Assembly (NCBI GenBank): GCA_965221505.1
Contig: CBDCSI010000001.1
Coordinates: 1,736,001 to 1,800,000, forward strand
DNA: 64,000 nucleotides
Reading direction: 5' to 3'
Source of the DNA: CAZPXZ01 sp965221505
Lineage (GTDB): Bacteria; Pseudomonadota; Alphaproteobacteria; Rhodobacterales; CAZPXZ01
The position numbers were made by a program, and so were the translations under genes. Under the pieces are notes generated by a model. It did not search any database and had not been told where the DNA came from. It worked only from the letters and a program-made list of their open reading frames with translations. Positions 1 through 8,855 of this stretch are shown one piece after another (positions within the stretch are counted from its first letter, which is position 1; every line of letters starts with the position of its first letter).

Positions 1-585
1 AGCCGCGATTCGCGCCGGCGATCGTAATCCTTCCCTGCCGTCGCCGATTCGAGTGACGGAGAACCGGGCGGCTGGAGCGCCGCCCCCGTTGCGGCTTCGA
101 TCGGGAATACTCCCGTGAACGGCACGACCGCCATCTCCGTCATGGCCGTCGATCCGTGCGACTCGAAGGCGCGCGTCTGTGCGCAACGTCAACCGGACAC
201 GGCTGTCGCGGGCCTGTGGGCCCTGACCGCGCCCGGCGCGCCAACCGGGACGTGCGCGGGCATTGTCGCACAGGCAATTGGCCGGGGCAAGCCGCGAATT
301 CCGCGCGTTCGGGGAGGGCGCACGTCGCTTCGCCGCCGATCCGCGAATCGGCGCCGGAACGGGCCGGTCCGATGGCGAGGTTGACCGGCGCCGACCCGCC
401 GATACTCTCCCGGCTCCAGGGGTCCCCGGCGCGGCGAAAAGCCGGGGCTGGCTCCGCGGAAGGACATGGCGCCGGCGGAAGCGGACTCGCGGGCAGGGCC
501 GCGGCGGCGAAGACCGTTCGACCGCTCGCGTCCGATGCCGTAGGCGCCTGCAAGGGGCCGGAGGTATTCGGGAAGGCGAACGTTC
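1..585. other. Gene-free region upstream of the hpa operon
   Basis: No frame in this stretch resembles a protein family I know. The open frames on both strands look like GC-rich noise. A stem-loop with 7-bp arms (66-72 and 79-85) has no T-run after it. TTGACC at 381-386 followed by TACTCT at 403-408 (16-bp spacer) is a weak promoter candidate for the operon that starts at 586. A frame open from the window edge to a stop at about 116 could be the tail of an upstream gene, but I cannot identify it. Confidence 0.4.
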
Positions 586-972
586 GTGCCTCATCTGACG
601 GTCGAGTATTCGGGCAACCTCGACGAGGAGGTCGATATGGTCGCATTGTGCGATACCCTTCGCCGCGCCGTGATCGAGACCGGGATCTCGGAGGCGGCCG
701 GCGTCCGCGTACGTACGGTCCGGTGCGACGCATGGTCGATCGCAGACGGAAATCCGCGGCACGCCTTCGTCGACATGGTGTTGCGCCTTCGGGCCGGGCG
801 CGCTTTGGAAACGCGGAAGGCGTTGGTCGCGCACGTCTTCGCGGCAGCGGAGGCCAAGTTGAAGCCGCTGCTCGACGCTCGGCCGCTTTCGCTTTCCCTC
901 GAGCTTCGGGAACTCGATCCCGAGTTGTCGCCCAAGACCGGGAGCGTTCGTCGACACTTGGAGGACGCCTGA
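586..972 (+). CDS. hpaF: 5-carboxymethyl-2-hydroxymuconate isomerase
   Basis: This 128-aa protein belongs to the tautomerase (4-oxalocrotonate tautomerase/MIF) superfamily. It isomerises 5-carboxymethyl-2-hydroxymuconate to its oxo form in homoprotocatechuate degradation. After the initiator comes Pro (MPHLTVEYSGN), which supplies the N-terminal proline used as general base once Met is removed. Length and the motifs WSIADGNPRHAFVDM and RALETRK match the HpaF/HpcD subfamily rather than the ~62-aa 4-OT group. The start is GTG; it places the proline at position 2, and a GGGAAGG-like ribosome site lies just upstream. It is the first gene of a five-gene operon, 3 bp ahead of the dehydrogenase. Confidence 0.9.
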   Translation: MPHLTVEYSGNLDEEVDMVALCDTLRRAVIETGISEAAGVRVRTVRCDAWSIADGNPRHAFVDMVLRLRAGRALETRKALVAHVFAAAEAKLKPLLDARPLSLSLELRELDPELSPKTGSVRRHLEDA

Positions 973-975
973 CGC

Positions 976-2508
976 ATGGCGACGCTTGAGCGGAACCGGG
1001 CCGATCTCGCCGCGTGTCTGGAAGGCCTCCGCGCGAGCGGCGTAGCGAACCGGATCGGCGGAGAGGATCGGGCGGCTGTCGGCGGAGCCCGGTTCGATAC
1101 GTCGTCGCCGGCGGACGGAACGACGATCGCGAGCGTCGCCAGAAGCGGTCCGGTCGATGTCGATCGCGCTGCGCAGTCCGCAGCGGACGCGTTCCCCGCG
1201 TGGCGGGACAGGCCCGCGACGGAGCGAAAGGCGATCCTGCATCGAATCGCGGACCGGATCGTCGCGAACGCCCGCCAGATCGCGCTTTGCGAATGCTGGG
1301 ATACCGGGCAGGCGATTCGGTTCATGTCCAAGGCGGCGCTTCGGGGCGCGGAGAACTTTCGCTTTTTCGCCGATCGGGCTCCCTCGGCGCGGGACGGGCA
1401 AGCGTTGCCCTCCGACACCTTGCTGAACCTGACCACTCGGGTTCCGATCGGCCCCGTCGGCGTCATCACGCCGTGGAACACCCCGTTCATGCTTTCCACG
1501 TGGAAGATCGCGCCGGCGCTGGCGGCCGGCTGTACGGTCGTTCACAAGCCTGCGGAACTCGCACCGGTCACCGCGCGCATGCTGGTCGAAATCGCCGAGG
1601 ATGCCGGATTGCCGCCCGGCGTGTGGAACCTGGTCAACGGATTCGGCGAGGAAGCCGGCAAGGCGCTCACCGAGCATCCGGCGATCAGGGCCATCGGCTT
1701 CGTCGGCGAAAGCCGCACCGGCTCGGCGATCATGCGCCAGGGGGCGGAAACGCTGAAACGGGTTCATTTCGAACTCGGCGGAAAGAATCCGGTCGTGGTG
1801 TTCGAGGATGCGGACCTCGATCGCGCGCTCGACGCCGCCGTGTTCATGATCTATTCGCTGAACGGAGAACGCTGCACCTCCTCTTCCCGGCTGCTGATCC
1901 AGTCGTCGGTCGCGGACGAGTTTCTCGCGCGCCTGGTCGAGAGGGTGAACGCCATTCGGGTAGGCGATCCGCTCGACCCGCGGACCGAGGTCGGGCCGCT
2001 GATCGACGAGGGCCACTTGCGCAAGGTCTCGTCGTATTTTGCGCTGGCGCGAGCGGAAGGCGCCGAGATCGCGGCGGGCGGAGAGCGGCTGGGAGAGACC
2101 GGCTGTTACGTTCGGCCCACGCTGTTCGCCCGTGCGACTCCCGACATGCGGATTGCGCAGGAGGAGATTTTCGGGCCCGTGCTCACCGCGATCGCGTTCG
2201 AGGACGAAGAGGAAGCCCTCGAAATCGCGAACGGCGTCTCGTTCGGATTGGCGGGATACGTTTGGACCCGGGACTTGACTCGCGCGTTGCGCTTCAGCCA
2301 TGCGCTGGAAGCGGGAATGGTCTGGGTCAATTCGGAAAACGTCCGCCACCTGCCGACCCCGTTCGGCGGGGTCAAGGCGAGCGGCATCGGCCGCGACGGC
2401 GGCGACTGGTCGTTCGAGTTCTACATGGAACAGAAGCACATCGGCCTCGCGCTCGGCTCCCACCCGATCCCTCGACTCGGCGCGTCGCCCGAGACCGGGG
2501 CGGCGTAG
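976..2508 (+). CDS. hpaE: 5-carboxymethyl-2-hydroxymuconate semialdehyde dehydrogenase
   Basis: This 510-aa NAD-dependent aldehyde dehydrogenase oxidises the ring-cleavage semialdehyde to 5-carboxymethyl-2-hydroxymuconate. The Rossmann segment includes TPWNTPFMLSTWKIAPALAA. The general base Glu266 sits in FELGGKNP, and the nucleophile Cys300 sits in NGERCTSSSR. The family motif EEIFGPVL is near residue 395. Length is normal for the HpaE/HpcC family. The substrate is assigned from context, because the other hpa ring-cleavage genes flank it; from sequence alone it is a betaine/semialdehyde-type ALDH. It starts with ATG 3 bp after hpaF and is followed closely by the dioxygenase gene. Confidence 0.9.
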   Translation: MATLERNRADLAACLEGLRASGVANRIGGEDRAAVGGARFDTSSPADGTTIASVARSGPVDVDRAAQSAADAFPAWRDRPATERKAILHRIADRIVANARQIALCECWDTGQAIRFMSKAALRGAENFRFFADRAPSARDGQALPSDTLLNLTTRVPIGPVGVITPWNTPFMLSTWKIAPALAAGCTVVHKPAELAPVTARMLVEIAEDAGLPPGVWNLVNGFGEEAGKALTEHPAIRAIGFVGESRTGSAIMRQGAETLKRVHFELGGKNPVVVFEDADLDRALDAAVFMIYSLNGERCTSSSRLLIQSSVADEFLARLVERVNAIRVGDPLDPRTEVGPLIDEGHLRKVSSYFALARAEGAEIAAGGERLGETGCYVRPTLFARATPDMRIAQEEIFGPVLTAIAFEDEEEALEIANGVSFGLAGYVWTRDLTRALRFSHALEAGMVWVNSENVRHLPTPFGGVKASGIGRDGGDWSFEFYMEQKHIGLALGSHPIPRLGASPETGAA

Positions 2509-2512
2509 GCGC

Positions 2513-3493
2513 GTGGCCGTTCCCGTCCCCGTTCGCGACCCGCCGTTCCGTATCGTGCGGCTCAGCCACGTGGAATACGCCGTTCGCGACCTCTCGAGGA
2601 GCCGGGCCTTCTACGTCGACACGCTCGGACTGCAGGTGACGTACGAGGAGCCCGGCTGCCTGTATCTCCGCGCGCTGGAGGAGCGGGGCCATCATTGCGT
2701 CCGGCTGACGGAGGGCGAGGCGACCGGCGTTACCGTTCTCGGTTTCAAGGTCTTCGACGAGGCCGACCTCTTCCTCGCCGAAGCGTGTTTTCGGGCATGC
2801 GGGCTGCCGGCCGAGTGGGTCGAGCGTCCGTTCATGGGCCGCACGCTTCTCGTGCGCGATCCGTGGGGCGTTCCGCTGGAATTCTACGCGGAGATGACGC
2901 GCCTTGACCCCATCCACCAGCGCTACGCCCTGTACCGGGGCGCGCGGGCGCTCAGGATCGATCACGTCAACCTGTTCTCCTCCGACGTGGACGCCGCTGC
3001 CGCGTTCTACAACGGGTTGGGATTTCGGTTGACGGAATACACGGAAGACGCGGCCTCCGGGCGACTCTGGGCCGCCTGGATGCATCGAAAGGGAGGCGTA
3101 CACGACATCGCGTTCACGAACGGGGTCGGGCCCCGGCTGCATCACCTCGCGCTCTGGGTGTCGAATCCGCTCCATATCATCGATCTTCTGGACCTGATGG
3201 CGACGACCGGTTGGCTCGCCAGCCTAGAGCGCGGGCCCGGACGCCACGGGATCTCCAACGCGTTCTTTCTCTACGTCCGGGATCCGGACGGCAACCGCGT
3301 CGAATTCTACGCCTCGGACTACCAGACCGTAGATTTCGACCACGAGCCCATCCGGTGGGATCTCGACGACCCGCAGCGGCAGACCCTGTGGGGTGCGCCG
3401 GCGCCCAGGAGCTGGTTCGAGGAAGGCAGCCGCTTCTTCGGCGCGGAGCCGAGCGAGCCGGTCCTGCAGGCGCAGCCGATCGTGGCGCCATGA
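2513..3493 (+). CDS. hpaD: 3,4-dihydroxyphenylacetate 2,3-dioxygenase (type I extradiol)
   Basis: This 326-aa protein has two vicinal-oxygen-chelate halves and cleaves homoprotocatechuate next to the diol to give the muconate semialdehyde. The catalytic half carries the metal ligands: His in RIDHVNLF (about residue 146), His in RLHHLALWV, and Glu in NRVEFYASDY. The stretch SLERGPGRHGISNAFFLYV is typical of the Fe/Mn homoprotocatechuate dioxygenases of the Brevibacterium/Arthrobacter type, not the unrelated E. coli HpaD (LigB) type. The frame is open far upstream, but GTG at 2513 fits operon spacing and family length. Its TGA overlaps the next ATG. Confidence 0.88.
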   Translation: MAVPVPVRDPPFRIVRLSHVEYAVRDLSRSRAFYVDTLGLQVTYEEPGCLYLRALEERGHHCVRLTEGEATGVTVLGFKVFDEADLFLAEACFRACGLPAEWVERPFMGRTLLVRDPWGVPLEFYAEMTRLDPIHQRYALYRGARALRIDHVNLFSSDVDAAAAFYNGLGFRLTEYTEDAASGRLWAAWMHRKGGVHDIAFTNGVGPRLHHLALWVSNPLHIIDLLDLMATTGWLASLERGPGRHGISNAFFLYVRDPDGNRVEFYASDYQTVDFDHEPIRWDLDDPQRQTLWGAPAPRSWFEEGSRFFGAEPSEPVLQAQPIVAP

Positions 3494-4362
3494 GATTCGC
3501 CACTTTCGTAGCGGACGAAGGGACGCAGTACGGCGCGATCGTCGCCGGCGGCGCCGTCTCCCTGAGCGCCGAGTTTCCGCAATGGCCGACGCTTCGGAGG
3601 GTGATCGAAGCGGGCGCGATCGGGCGTCTCGAGGAGGCGGCCGACCGGCGGGACCCGACCCACCCGACGGATTCGATCTCGTTCCTCATTCCCGTGCCGG
3701 ACGCCGAGAAGATCCTGTGCGTCGGGGTCAACTACCCCGAACGCAGCGCCGAATACGGAGCGGAGGGATCGGGTCCGGCCAACATGAACATGTCGCTGTT
3801 CCCGCGCTTTCCGCGCTCCTTCGTCGGCCATGACCAACCGCTGCGCCGGCCGCCCGAATCCGACCTGTTCGACTACGAGGGCGAGATCGCCGTCGTGATC
3901 GGGAAGCGCGGGCGGCGAATTCCGCAATCCCGGGCGCTGCGGCACGTCGCTGCCCTGACGATGTGCAATGACGGAACCTTGCGGGACTGGGTCCGCCACG
4001 CGCGGTTCAACGTCACCCAGGGAAAGAACTTCGACCGCTCGGGGGCCATGGGGCCGTGGCTCGTGCCGTTCCGGGATCCGGAGCAGATCCTGGACATACG
4101 CCTCACGACGCGGGTGAACGGGGAGACGCGCCAGGAGGACCGGACCGGGCGGATGCTGTTCCCGGTCGCGCGGCAGATCGAATACATCTCGACCTTTACC
4201 ACGCTGGAGCCCGGCGACGTGATCGTGACCGGCACGCCCGCCGGCGCGGGAGCTCGCCTGGACCCTCCGCAGTACCTGCAACCGGGCGACGTGGTCGAGG
4301 TGGAGGCTGAGGGAATCGGAACGCTACGCAATGTCGTGGAAGACGAACAATTTGACGCGTGA
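3490..4362 (+). CDS. hpaG: Fumarylacetoacetate hydrolase-family decarboxylase/isomerase of the hpa pathway
   Basis: This 290-aa single-domain FAH-family enzyme probably acts as the 5-oxopent-3-ene-1,2,5-tricarboxylate decarboxylase and/or the following isomerase. The divalent-metal carboxylates are in DYEGEIAVVIGK (about residues 127-138). Other family landmarks are CVGVNY near residue 77 and VTGTPAG near residue 250. In E. coli HpcE/HpaG is a two-domain fusion of about 430 aa; here only one unit is present, so one protein may do both jobs or a second unit lies elsewhere. It starts in an ATGA overlap with hpaD and overlaps hpaH by 32 bp, so translation is probably coupled. Confidence 0.82.
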   Translation: MRFATFVADEGTQYGAIVAGGAVSLSAEFPQWPTLRRVIEAGAIGRLEEAADRRDPTHPTDSISFLIPVPDAEKILCVGVNYPERSAEYGAEGSGPANMNMSLFPRFPRSFVGHDQPLRRPPESDLFDYEGEIAVVIGKRGRRIPQSRALRHVAALTMCNDGTLRDWVRHARFNVTQGKNFDRSGAMGPWLVPFRDPEQILDIRLTTRVNGETRQEDRTGRMLFPVARQIEYISTFTTLEPGDVIVTGTPAGAGARLDPPQYLQPGDVVEVEAEGIGTLRNVVEDEQFDA

Positions 4363-5158
4363 GCAGGTCGACGCGATCGCGCGAGACCTTCATCGGGCCG
4401 AGATCGAGCGTCGCCAGATCGGGCTTCTCTCCTGTCGTCATCCCGAGATGACGATCGAGGACGCCTACGCGGTTCAGACCGCGCTGACCGATCGGATGAT
4501 TCGGGGCGGGCGAACGCCCGTCGGCTGGAAGATCGGCCTGACGTCGCGGGCCATGCAACGAGCGCTCGGAATTGAATTCCCCGATAGCGGGATGCTGTTC
4601 GAAGACATGCTGATGGAGAGCGGGGCGCAGATTCCGGTCGGGCGGTTCATCCGGCCTCGCGTGGAAGCGGAGATCGCCTTTCGGATGAAGGCGCCGATCT
4701 CCGGCGAAGCGAGCCGGGAGGAGATTCTGGATGCGACCGAATTCGTCGCGCCGGCGCTGGAGATTCTCGACACCCGCATCCTGCGCTCGGACCCCGCGAC
4801 CGGCAAGCCTCGCCAGATCGTGGACACCGTCGCCGACAACGCAGCCAACGCCGGCGTCGTACTGGGAGCCGAACGCCATCCGCCGGATCGCGTCGACCTT
4901 CGATGGGTCGGGGCGATACTCCGCCGCGACGGCTCGGTCGAGGAAACCGGACTGGGCGCATCCGTTCTCGACGATCCGGTCGTCGCGGTGCGCTGGCTTG
5001 CGGAACGGCTCGCTCGGCTCGGAATTGCCGTACAGGCAGGCGACCTCCTGCTATCCGGATCGTTCGTCCGTCCGGTAGAGGCTGCTCCGGGCGCCCGGAT
5101 TCATGCCGACTTCGGCCGCTTCGGCACCGTCAGCGTCGGCTTCGACGCTTCGGGATGA
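4331..5158 (+). CDS. hpaH: 2-oxo-hept-4-ene-1,7-dioate hydratase
   Basis: This 275-aa protein belongs to the MhpD/HpaH hydratase-decarboxylase branch of the FAH fold. It adds water to the 2-oxohepta-dienoate product before the aldolase step. Recognisable segments are GWKIGLTSRAMQRALGI (about residues 57-73), RPRVEAEIAF with the metal-binding acidic residues, and a C-terminal GDLLLSGSFVRPVEA. The ATG at 4331 lies inside hpaG; an in-frame TTG at 4352 is an alternative that would shorten the overlap. It is the last recognised gene of the operon. The HpaI aldolase that would finish the pathway does not follow. Confidence 0.87.
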   Translation: MSWKTNNLTREQVDAIARDLHRAEIERRQIGLLSCRHPEMTIEDAYAVQTALTDRMIRGGRTPVGWKIGLTSRAMQRALGIEFPDSGMLFEDMLMESGAQIPVGRFIRPRVEAEIAFRMKAPISGEASREEILDATEFVAPALEILDTRILRSDPATGKPRQIVDTVADNAANAGVVLGAERHPPDRVDLRWVGAILRRDGSVEETGLGASVLDDPVVAVRWLAERLARLGIAVQAGDLLLSGSFVRPVEAAPGARIHADFGRFGTVSVGFDASG

Positions 5159-5483
5159 GAGTGGAGGCGCGGGCGGGCGCCCCGAGAACCGACGCGATCC
5201 CGCCGTGGCGTCGTCGTCCGTGCCGCGGTATCCTGCCGGAGTCGTCGGACGCGTCGACTCTGGCGCGCGCGAAAGCGGCGGGAATTCTCCCGTTTCGTCG
5301 CGGAACGGCAGGCCCCCGAGCGTCTCGCCGACCGGGTTCGGTCCGACGCGGCGGTTTCCGTGGCGCGAGACTTCGTCGGGGCGTCGTCGGCTCTCCGCCT
5401 CGCGAGGAGGAGCGCGACTTTGCGGGGGACTCCCGGCTTGCGGCGGGGATCCCGATTTCGAACTGCCCACAGGGGAGGAATTC
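5159..5483. other. Spacer between hpaH and the Rpn-type C-terminal gene
   Basis: No gene is recognised. A small hairpin (CGGGA 5279-5283, TCCCG 5288-5292) is followed by TTT and might weakly terminate the hpa operon. I looked for the missing N-terminal nuclease part of the downstream Rpn-like gene here and saw no trace of it. Confidence 0.4.
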
Positions 5484-5906
5484 ATGACGGCCGACGCCGA
5501 GAGAGAACGGGAACCGCTCCCGCTGGCGAACGATCTGGAGACGGCGGCGATCGCGTACATGATGAACTTCCGTATCGGTTGGGAAGACATGCGGGAGGGG
5601 GTTCGAAGGGCGAAGGCAGACAGGGGAGTAGAAATCTTGGAACGGTTGCGCGAAGCGATCCTGCAGGAGGGAATGGCCGAGGGCGAGCGAATCGGCACGG
5701 CCAGGGGCGAGATCCGGGGACGCGTCCGAATGTTCGTCGGAATGCTGAACGATCGCTTCGGTCACGTTCCCGAAACGGCGGTATCCCGGTTGCACGAAGC
5801 GACTGCCGAACAGCTGGATCGGTGGGCGATCGAATTGCTCGACGCCGAGCTCGCCGAGAGACGGCATCGCTTCTGGGTCGAGAACGACCGGTCTCCGCCT
5901 TCGTGA
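5484..5906 (+). CDS. Stand-alone C-terminal domain of an Rpn-family protein (DUF4351-like)
   Basis: This 140-aa protein matches only the C-terminal 120-130 residues of the full-length Rpn-type protein at 21138-22145. Shared blocks include the GVRRAK..RGVEI stretch, an Arg/Glu/Gly-rich linker, and ML..RFG.(L/V)P followed by ATAEQLDRWAIELLDAE. The PD-(D/E)XK nuclease domain is absent. The ATG at 5484 has a strong ribosome site (AGGGGAGGA, about 6 bp upstream), so it may be expressed on its own and not simply be a dead fragment. A role as a trans-acting partner or inhibitor of Rpn is inference; a decayed paralogue is the plain alternative. Confidence 0.6.
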   Translation: MTADAEREREPLPLANDLETAAIAYMMNFRIGWEDMREGVRRAKADRGVEILERLREAILQEGMAEGERIGTARGEIRGRVRMFVGMLNDRFGHVPETAVSRLHEATAEQLDRWAIELLDAELAERRHRFWVENDRSPPS

Positions 5907-6356
5907 ATCCGTCCTCGCCGCATCGACATCCCCGGCGTCCGCTCGAACGACCGCATACTCGGCGCGGTCCGGTTTCGGCGCCGTTTCGCCGGGAGCCGGC
6001 GAACGGGACCGAATCGCGGACGAACGGCTCAGGAGCCGGTCGGAGGCGGTGACAGCAAGCCTGTGCAGGACGTCCCTGGGGCGACCGTTCCGGCGCGTGC
6101 GTCCCGGGGACCGAATCGAGACCCGATCGCGCGCATCCGGAACGCCCGGTAGCGAGGTAGAGTCCCGCGAGCGAGCCGCGACGACGCAGGCCTGCAGGCC
6201 GGCGCCGTAGAATCGCATCCGACCCGGACCCGCTCGTCGCGTCGCAGGGCGCGCGGGTCCGCGCCGGCGTCGGCATGCCTTTCGTCGCGTGCGGTCGGTC
6301 GAAAGGGTTCGGTCGGCTTCGACGCGCAGGGCCTGCCCGAGCGAGAGGAGTCACGG
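5907..6356. other. Gene-free spacer upstream of hmgA
   Basis: This is about 450 GC-rich bases with no recognisable gene, RNA or clear promoter. It must carry the hmgA leader; GAGAGGAG just before 6357 is the only feature I can assign. Confidence 0.4.
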
Positions 6357-7730
6357 ATGGACAGCGTATCCAGGCCCGAGAGCGACCCCGGCGGAGACAG
6401 GCGGCCGGGAGGGGCCACCAGAAAGGGCTACATGCCCGGGTTCGGAAACGACTTCGAGACCGAGGCGCTGCCCGGCGCGCTTCCGGTCGGACGCAATTCT
6501 CCGCGCCGTTGCGCCTACGGCCTGTATGCGGAGCAGCTTTCCGGCTCCCCGTTCACCGCGCCTCACTCGACGCTCGAGCGCAGCTGGCTGTATAGAATCC
6601 GCCCGTCCGTCCGGCACGTGTCCCGGTTTCGGAAGATCGACCTACCGTACTGGAAGTCCGCGCCGCACCGGGTTCCCGACGTGGTTTCCCTCGGCCAGTA
6701 CCGCTGGGATCCGGTTCCGTTTCCGTCAGAGCCGCTGACGTTCGTTTCCGGCATGCGGACGATGACGACGGCCGGAGACGTCGGGACTCAGGTGGGGATG
6801 GCGGCGCACGTCTATCTGGCCAACCGCAGCATGGAGGACGAATTCTTCTACTCGGCCGACGGAGAGCTTCTCGTCGTTCCGCAAGTCGGCCGGCTGTCGA
6901 TTCAGACCGAGTTCGGGGAGATCGCCCTGGAGCCGCTGGAGATCTGCGTGCTTCCGCGCGGCATGCTGTTTCGCGTCCAGTTGCCGGACGACGTGGCCCG
7001 GGGGTTCGTGTGCGAGAATTACGGGGCGAAATTCACCCTGCCGAATCGCGGACCCATCGGAGCGAATTGCCTGGCGAACCCGCGCGACTTCAAGACGCCC
7101 TGCGCAAGGTTCGAGGATCGGGACGGGAAATGCGGCGTCACCGTCAAGTGGTGCGGGGAGTTTCACCGAACCGAGATCGGCCATTCTCCGCTGGACGTCG
7201 TCGCATGGCACGGCAACTATGCGCCCTACAAGTACGACCTGCGCACTTTCGCCGCGGTGGGCTCGATCACCTTCGACCATCCGGACCCGTCCATCTTCAC
7301 CGTGTTGACTGCGCCCACCGCGGAAGAGGGAACCGCGAATATCGATTTCGTGATCTTTCCGCCGCGCTGGAATCCCCAGAGCGACACGTTTCGCCCGCCG
7401 TGGTACCACAAGAACATCATGTCGGAACTGATGGGAAACGTGTACGGGGAGTACGACGCGAAGCCGACCGGATTCGTTCCCGGCGGAATCAGCCTGCACA
7501 ATTGCATGCTGCCGCACGGCCCCGACAACGACGCCTTCATGAAGGCCAGCTTCTCGAGCGACGACCCGATTTACCTGGCGGACACGATGTCGTTCATGTT
7601 CGAGACGCGCTTCCCGCAGATGCTGACGGAATTCGCGGCGCAGGAGGCGCCGCTGCAGGACGACTACGTGGACTGCTGGAACGGGCTGCGCAAACGCTTC
7701 GACGGTACCCCGGAAGGAGATTGGTCTTGA
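6357..7730 (+). CDS. hmgA: Homogentisate 1,2-dioxygenase
   Basis: This 457-aa cupin-fold iron dioxygenase opens the homogentisate ring to maleylacetoacetate. The iron ligands are visible: His351 and Glu357 in WYHKNIMSE and His387 in LPHGPD, with the same spacing as in the human enzyme (335, 341, 371). The N-terminal GYMPGFGNDFETEALPGALP is typical of the family. The start ATG has a GAGAGGAG ribosome site. It leads an operon with a fumarylacetoacetate hydrolase, an MBL protein, a FAD monooxygenase and a DUF2783 protein. No maleylacetoacetate isomerase is seen in the window. Confidence 0.97.
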   Translation: MDSVSRPESDPGGDRRPGGATRKGYMPGFGNDFETEALPGALPVGRNSPRRCAYGLYAEQLSGSPFTAPHSTLERSWLYRIRPSVRHVSRFRKIDLPYWKSAPHRVPDVVSLGQYRWDPVPFPSEPLTFVSGMRTMTTAGDVGTQVGMAAHVYLANRSMEDEFFYSADGELLVVPQVGRLSIQTEFGEIALEPLEICVLPRGMLFRVQLPDDVARGFVCENYGAKFTLPNRGPIGANCLANPRDFKTPCARFEDRDGKCGVTVKWCGEFHRTEIGHSPLDVVAWHGNYAPYKYDLRTFAAVGSITFDHPDPSIFTVLTAPTAEEGTANIDFVIFPPRWNPQSDTFRPPWYHKNIMSELMGNVYGEYDAKPTGFVPGGISLHNCMLPHGPDNDAFMKASFSSDDPIYLADTMSFMFETRFPQMLTEFAAQEAPLQDDYVDCWNGLRKRFDGTPEGDWS

Positions 7731-7829
7731 GGCGGCCGGGGTGTGGAAGGAGGGTCCGTGCGGCCCTGGAACCGCCGTCGAGGGCACGGGAGTGGGGTTT
7801 CCCCTGATGGTTCGACAGGAGACGGACAG

Positions 7830-8855
7830 GTGAAACTTGCGACTTTGAACGATGGTACCCGCGACGGGCGGCTGGCGGTGGTCTCCCGCGACCGGACCCG
7901 CTATGTCGATTCCGCGCCGGACTGGGTCACGATGCAGTCCGCGCTGGACGCGTGGGCGTCGGCCGCGCCCGCGCTTCGCGCGCTCGCGGAAGACCTGGAG
8001 CGCGATACCTCGCTCGGCGCGCCCTTCGACGAGCGCGAGACCCTTTCGCCGCTTCCGCGCGCGTATCAGTGGGCGGACGGCTCCGCCTACGTCAATCACG
8101 TCGAACTCGTCCGCAAGGCGCGGGGCGCGACGATGCCGCAGAGCTTCTGGACGGACCCGCTGATGTATCAGGGCGGCTCGGACAGCTTCCTCGGCCCCCG
8201 GCATCCGATCCGCATCGCGGACGAGTCCTGGGGAATCGACATGGAGGGCGAGGTCGCGGTCGTCGTCGACGACGTTCCGATGGGCGCGTCGGCGGAGGAG
8301 GGCCGCTCGGCCGTACGCCTGGTGATGCTCTGCAACGACGTCTCGCTGCGCGGCCTCATTCCGGCGGAACTGGCGAAAGGGTTCGGGTTCTTTCACTCCA
8401 AGCCGTCGAGCGCGTTCTCGCCGCTGGCGGTCACGCCGGACGCGCTCGGCGACGACTGGCGCGAGGGCAAGCTGCACCTTCCGCTCCTGGTCAGCCTGAA
8501 CGGCGTCCTGATCGGCCGGGCGGAAGCGGGGGAGGACATGACGTTCGATTTCGGCCGCCTGATCGCGCACGCCGCCAAGTCCCGCCCTCTCTCGGCCGGG
8601 ACCGTCGTCGGGTCCGGGACCGTCTCCAACCGCAATGCCGACGGTTCGCCCGGCAGGCCGGTATCCGAGGGCGGCCGCGGGTATTCCTGCCTCGCGGAAG
8701 TCCGAATGGTCGAGACCATCCTGTACGGCTCGCCGAAGACGCCGTTCATGCGGTTCGGCGATACCGTTCGGATCGAGACGGTGGATCGGGACGGACAGTC
8801 CGTCTTCGGGACCATCGAACAGACTGTCGAGCGATACGACGGAGGTGCGGCATGA
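7830..8855 (+). CDS. Fumarylacetoacetate hydrolase-family protein (probable fumarylacetoacetase)
   Basis: This 341-aa FAH-family protein follows hmgA and so probably cleaves fumarylacetoacetate to fumarate and acetoacetate. The metal-binding acidic pair is in DMEGEVAVVVDDV (about residues 137-149). Other marks are FHSKPSSAFSPLAVTP and GSGTVSNRN near the C-terminus. It belongs to the shorter bacterial type found next to hmgA, not the ~420-aa animal-like FahA. The GTG at 7830 is preferred over the upstream in-frame start at 7743, because AGGAGA lies 7-8 bp before it and conserved sequence (KLATL) begins there. Its TGA overlaps the next ATG. Confidence 0.88.
   Translation: MKLATLNDGTRDGRLAVVSRDRTRYVDSAPDWVTMQSALDAWASAAPALRALAEDLERDTSLGAPFDERETLSPLPRAYQWADGSAYVNHVELVRKARGATMPQSFWTDPLMYQGGSDSFLGPRHPIRIADESWGIDMEGEVAVVVDDVPMGASAEEGRSAVRLVMLCNDVSLRGLIPAELAKGFGFFHSKPSSAFSPLAVTPDALGDDWREGKLHLPLLVSLNGVLIGRAEAGEDMTFDFGRLIAHAAKSRPLSAGTVVGSGTVSNRNADGSPGRPVSEGGRGYSCLAEVRMVETILYGSPKTPFMRFGDTVRIETVDRDGQSVFGTIEQTVERYDGGAA

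Noticed and set aside
66..85. Stem-loop as a terminator of an upstream gene
   Set aside because: The 7-bp stem is not followed by a T-run and no upstream gene end can be identified.
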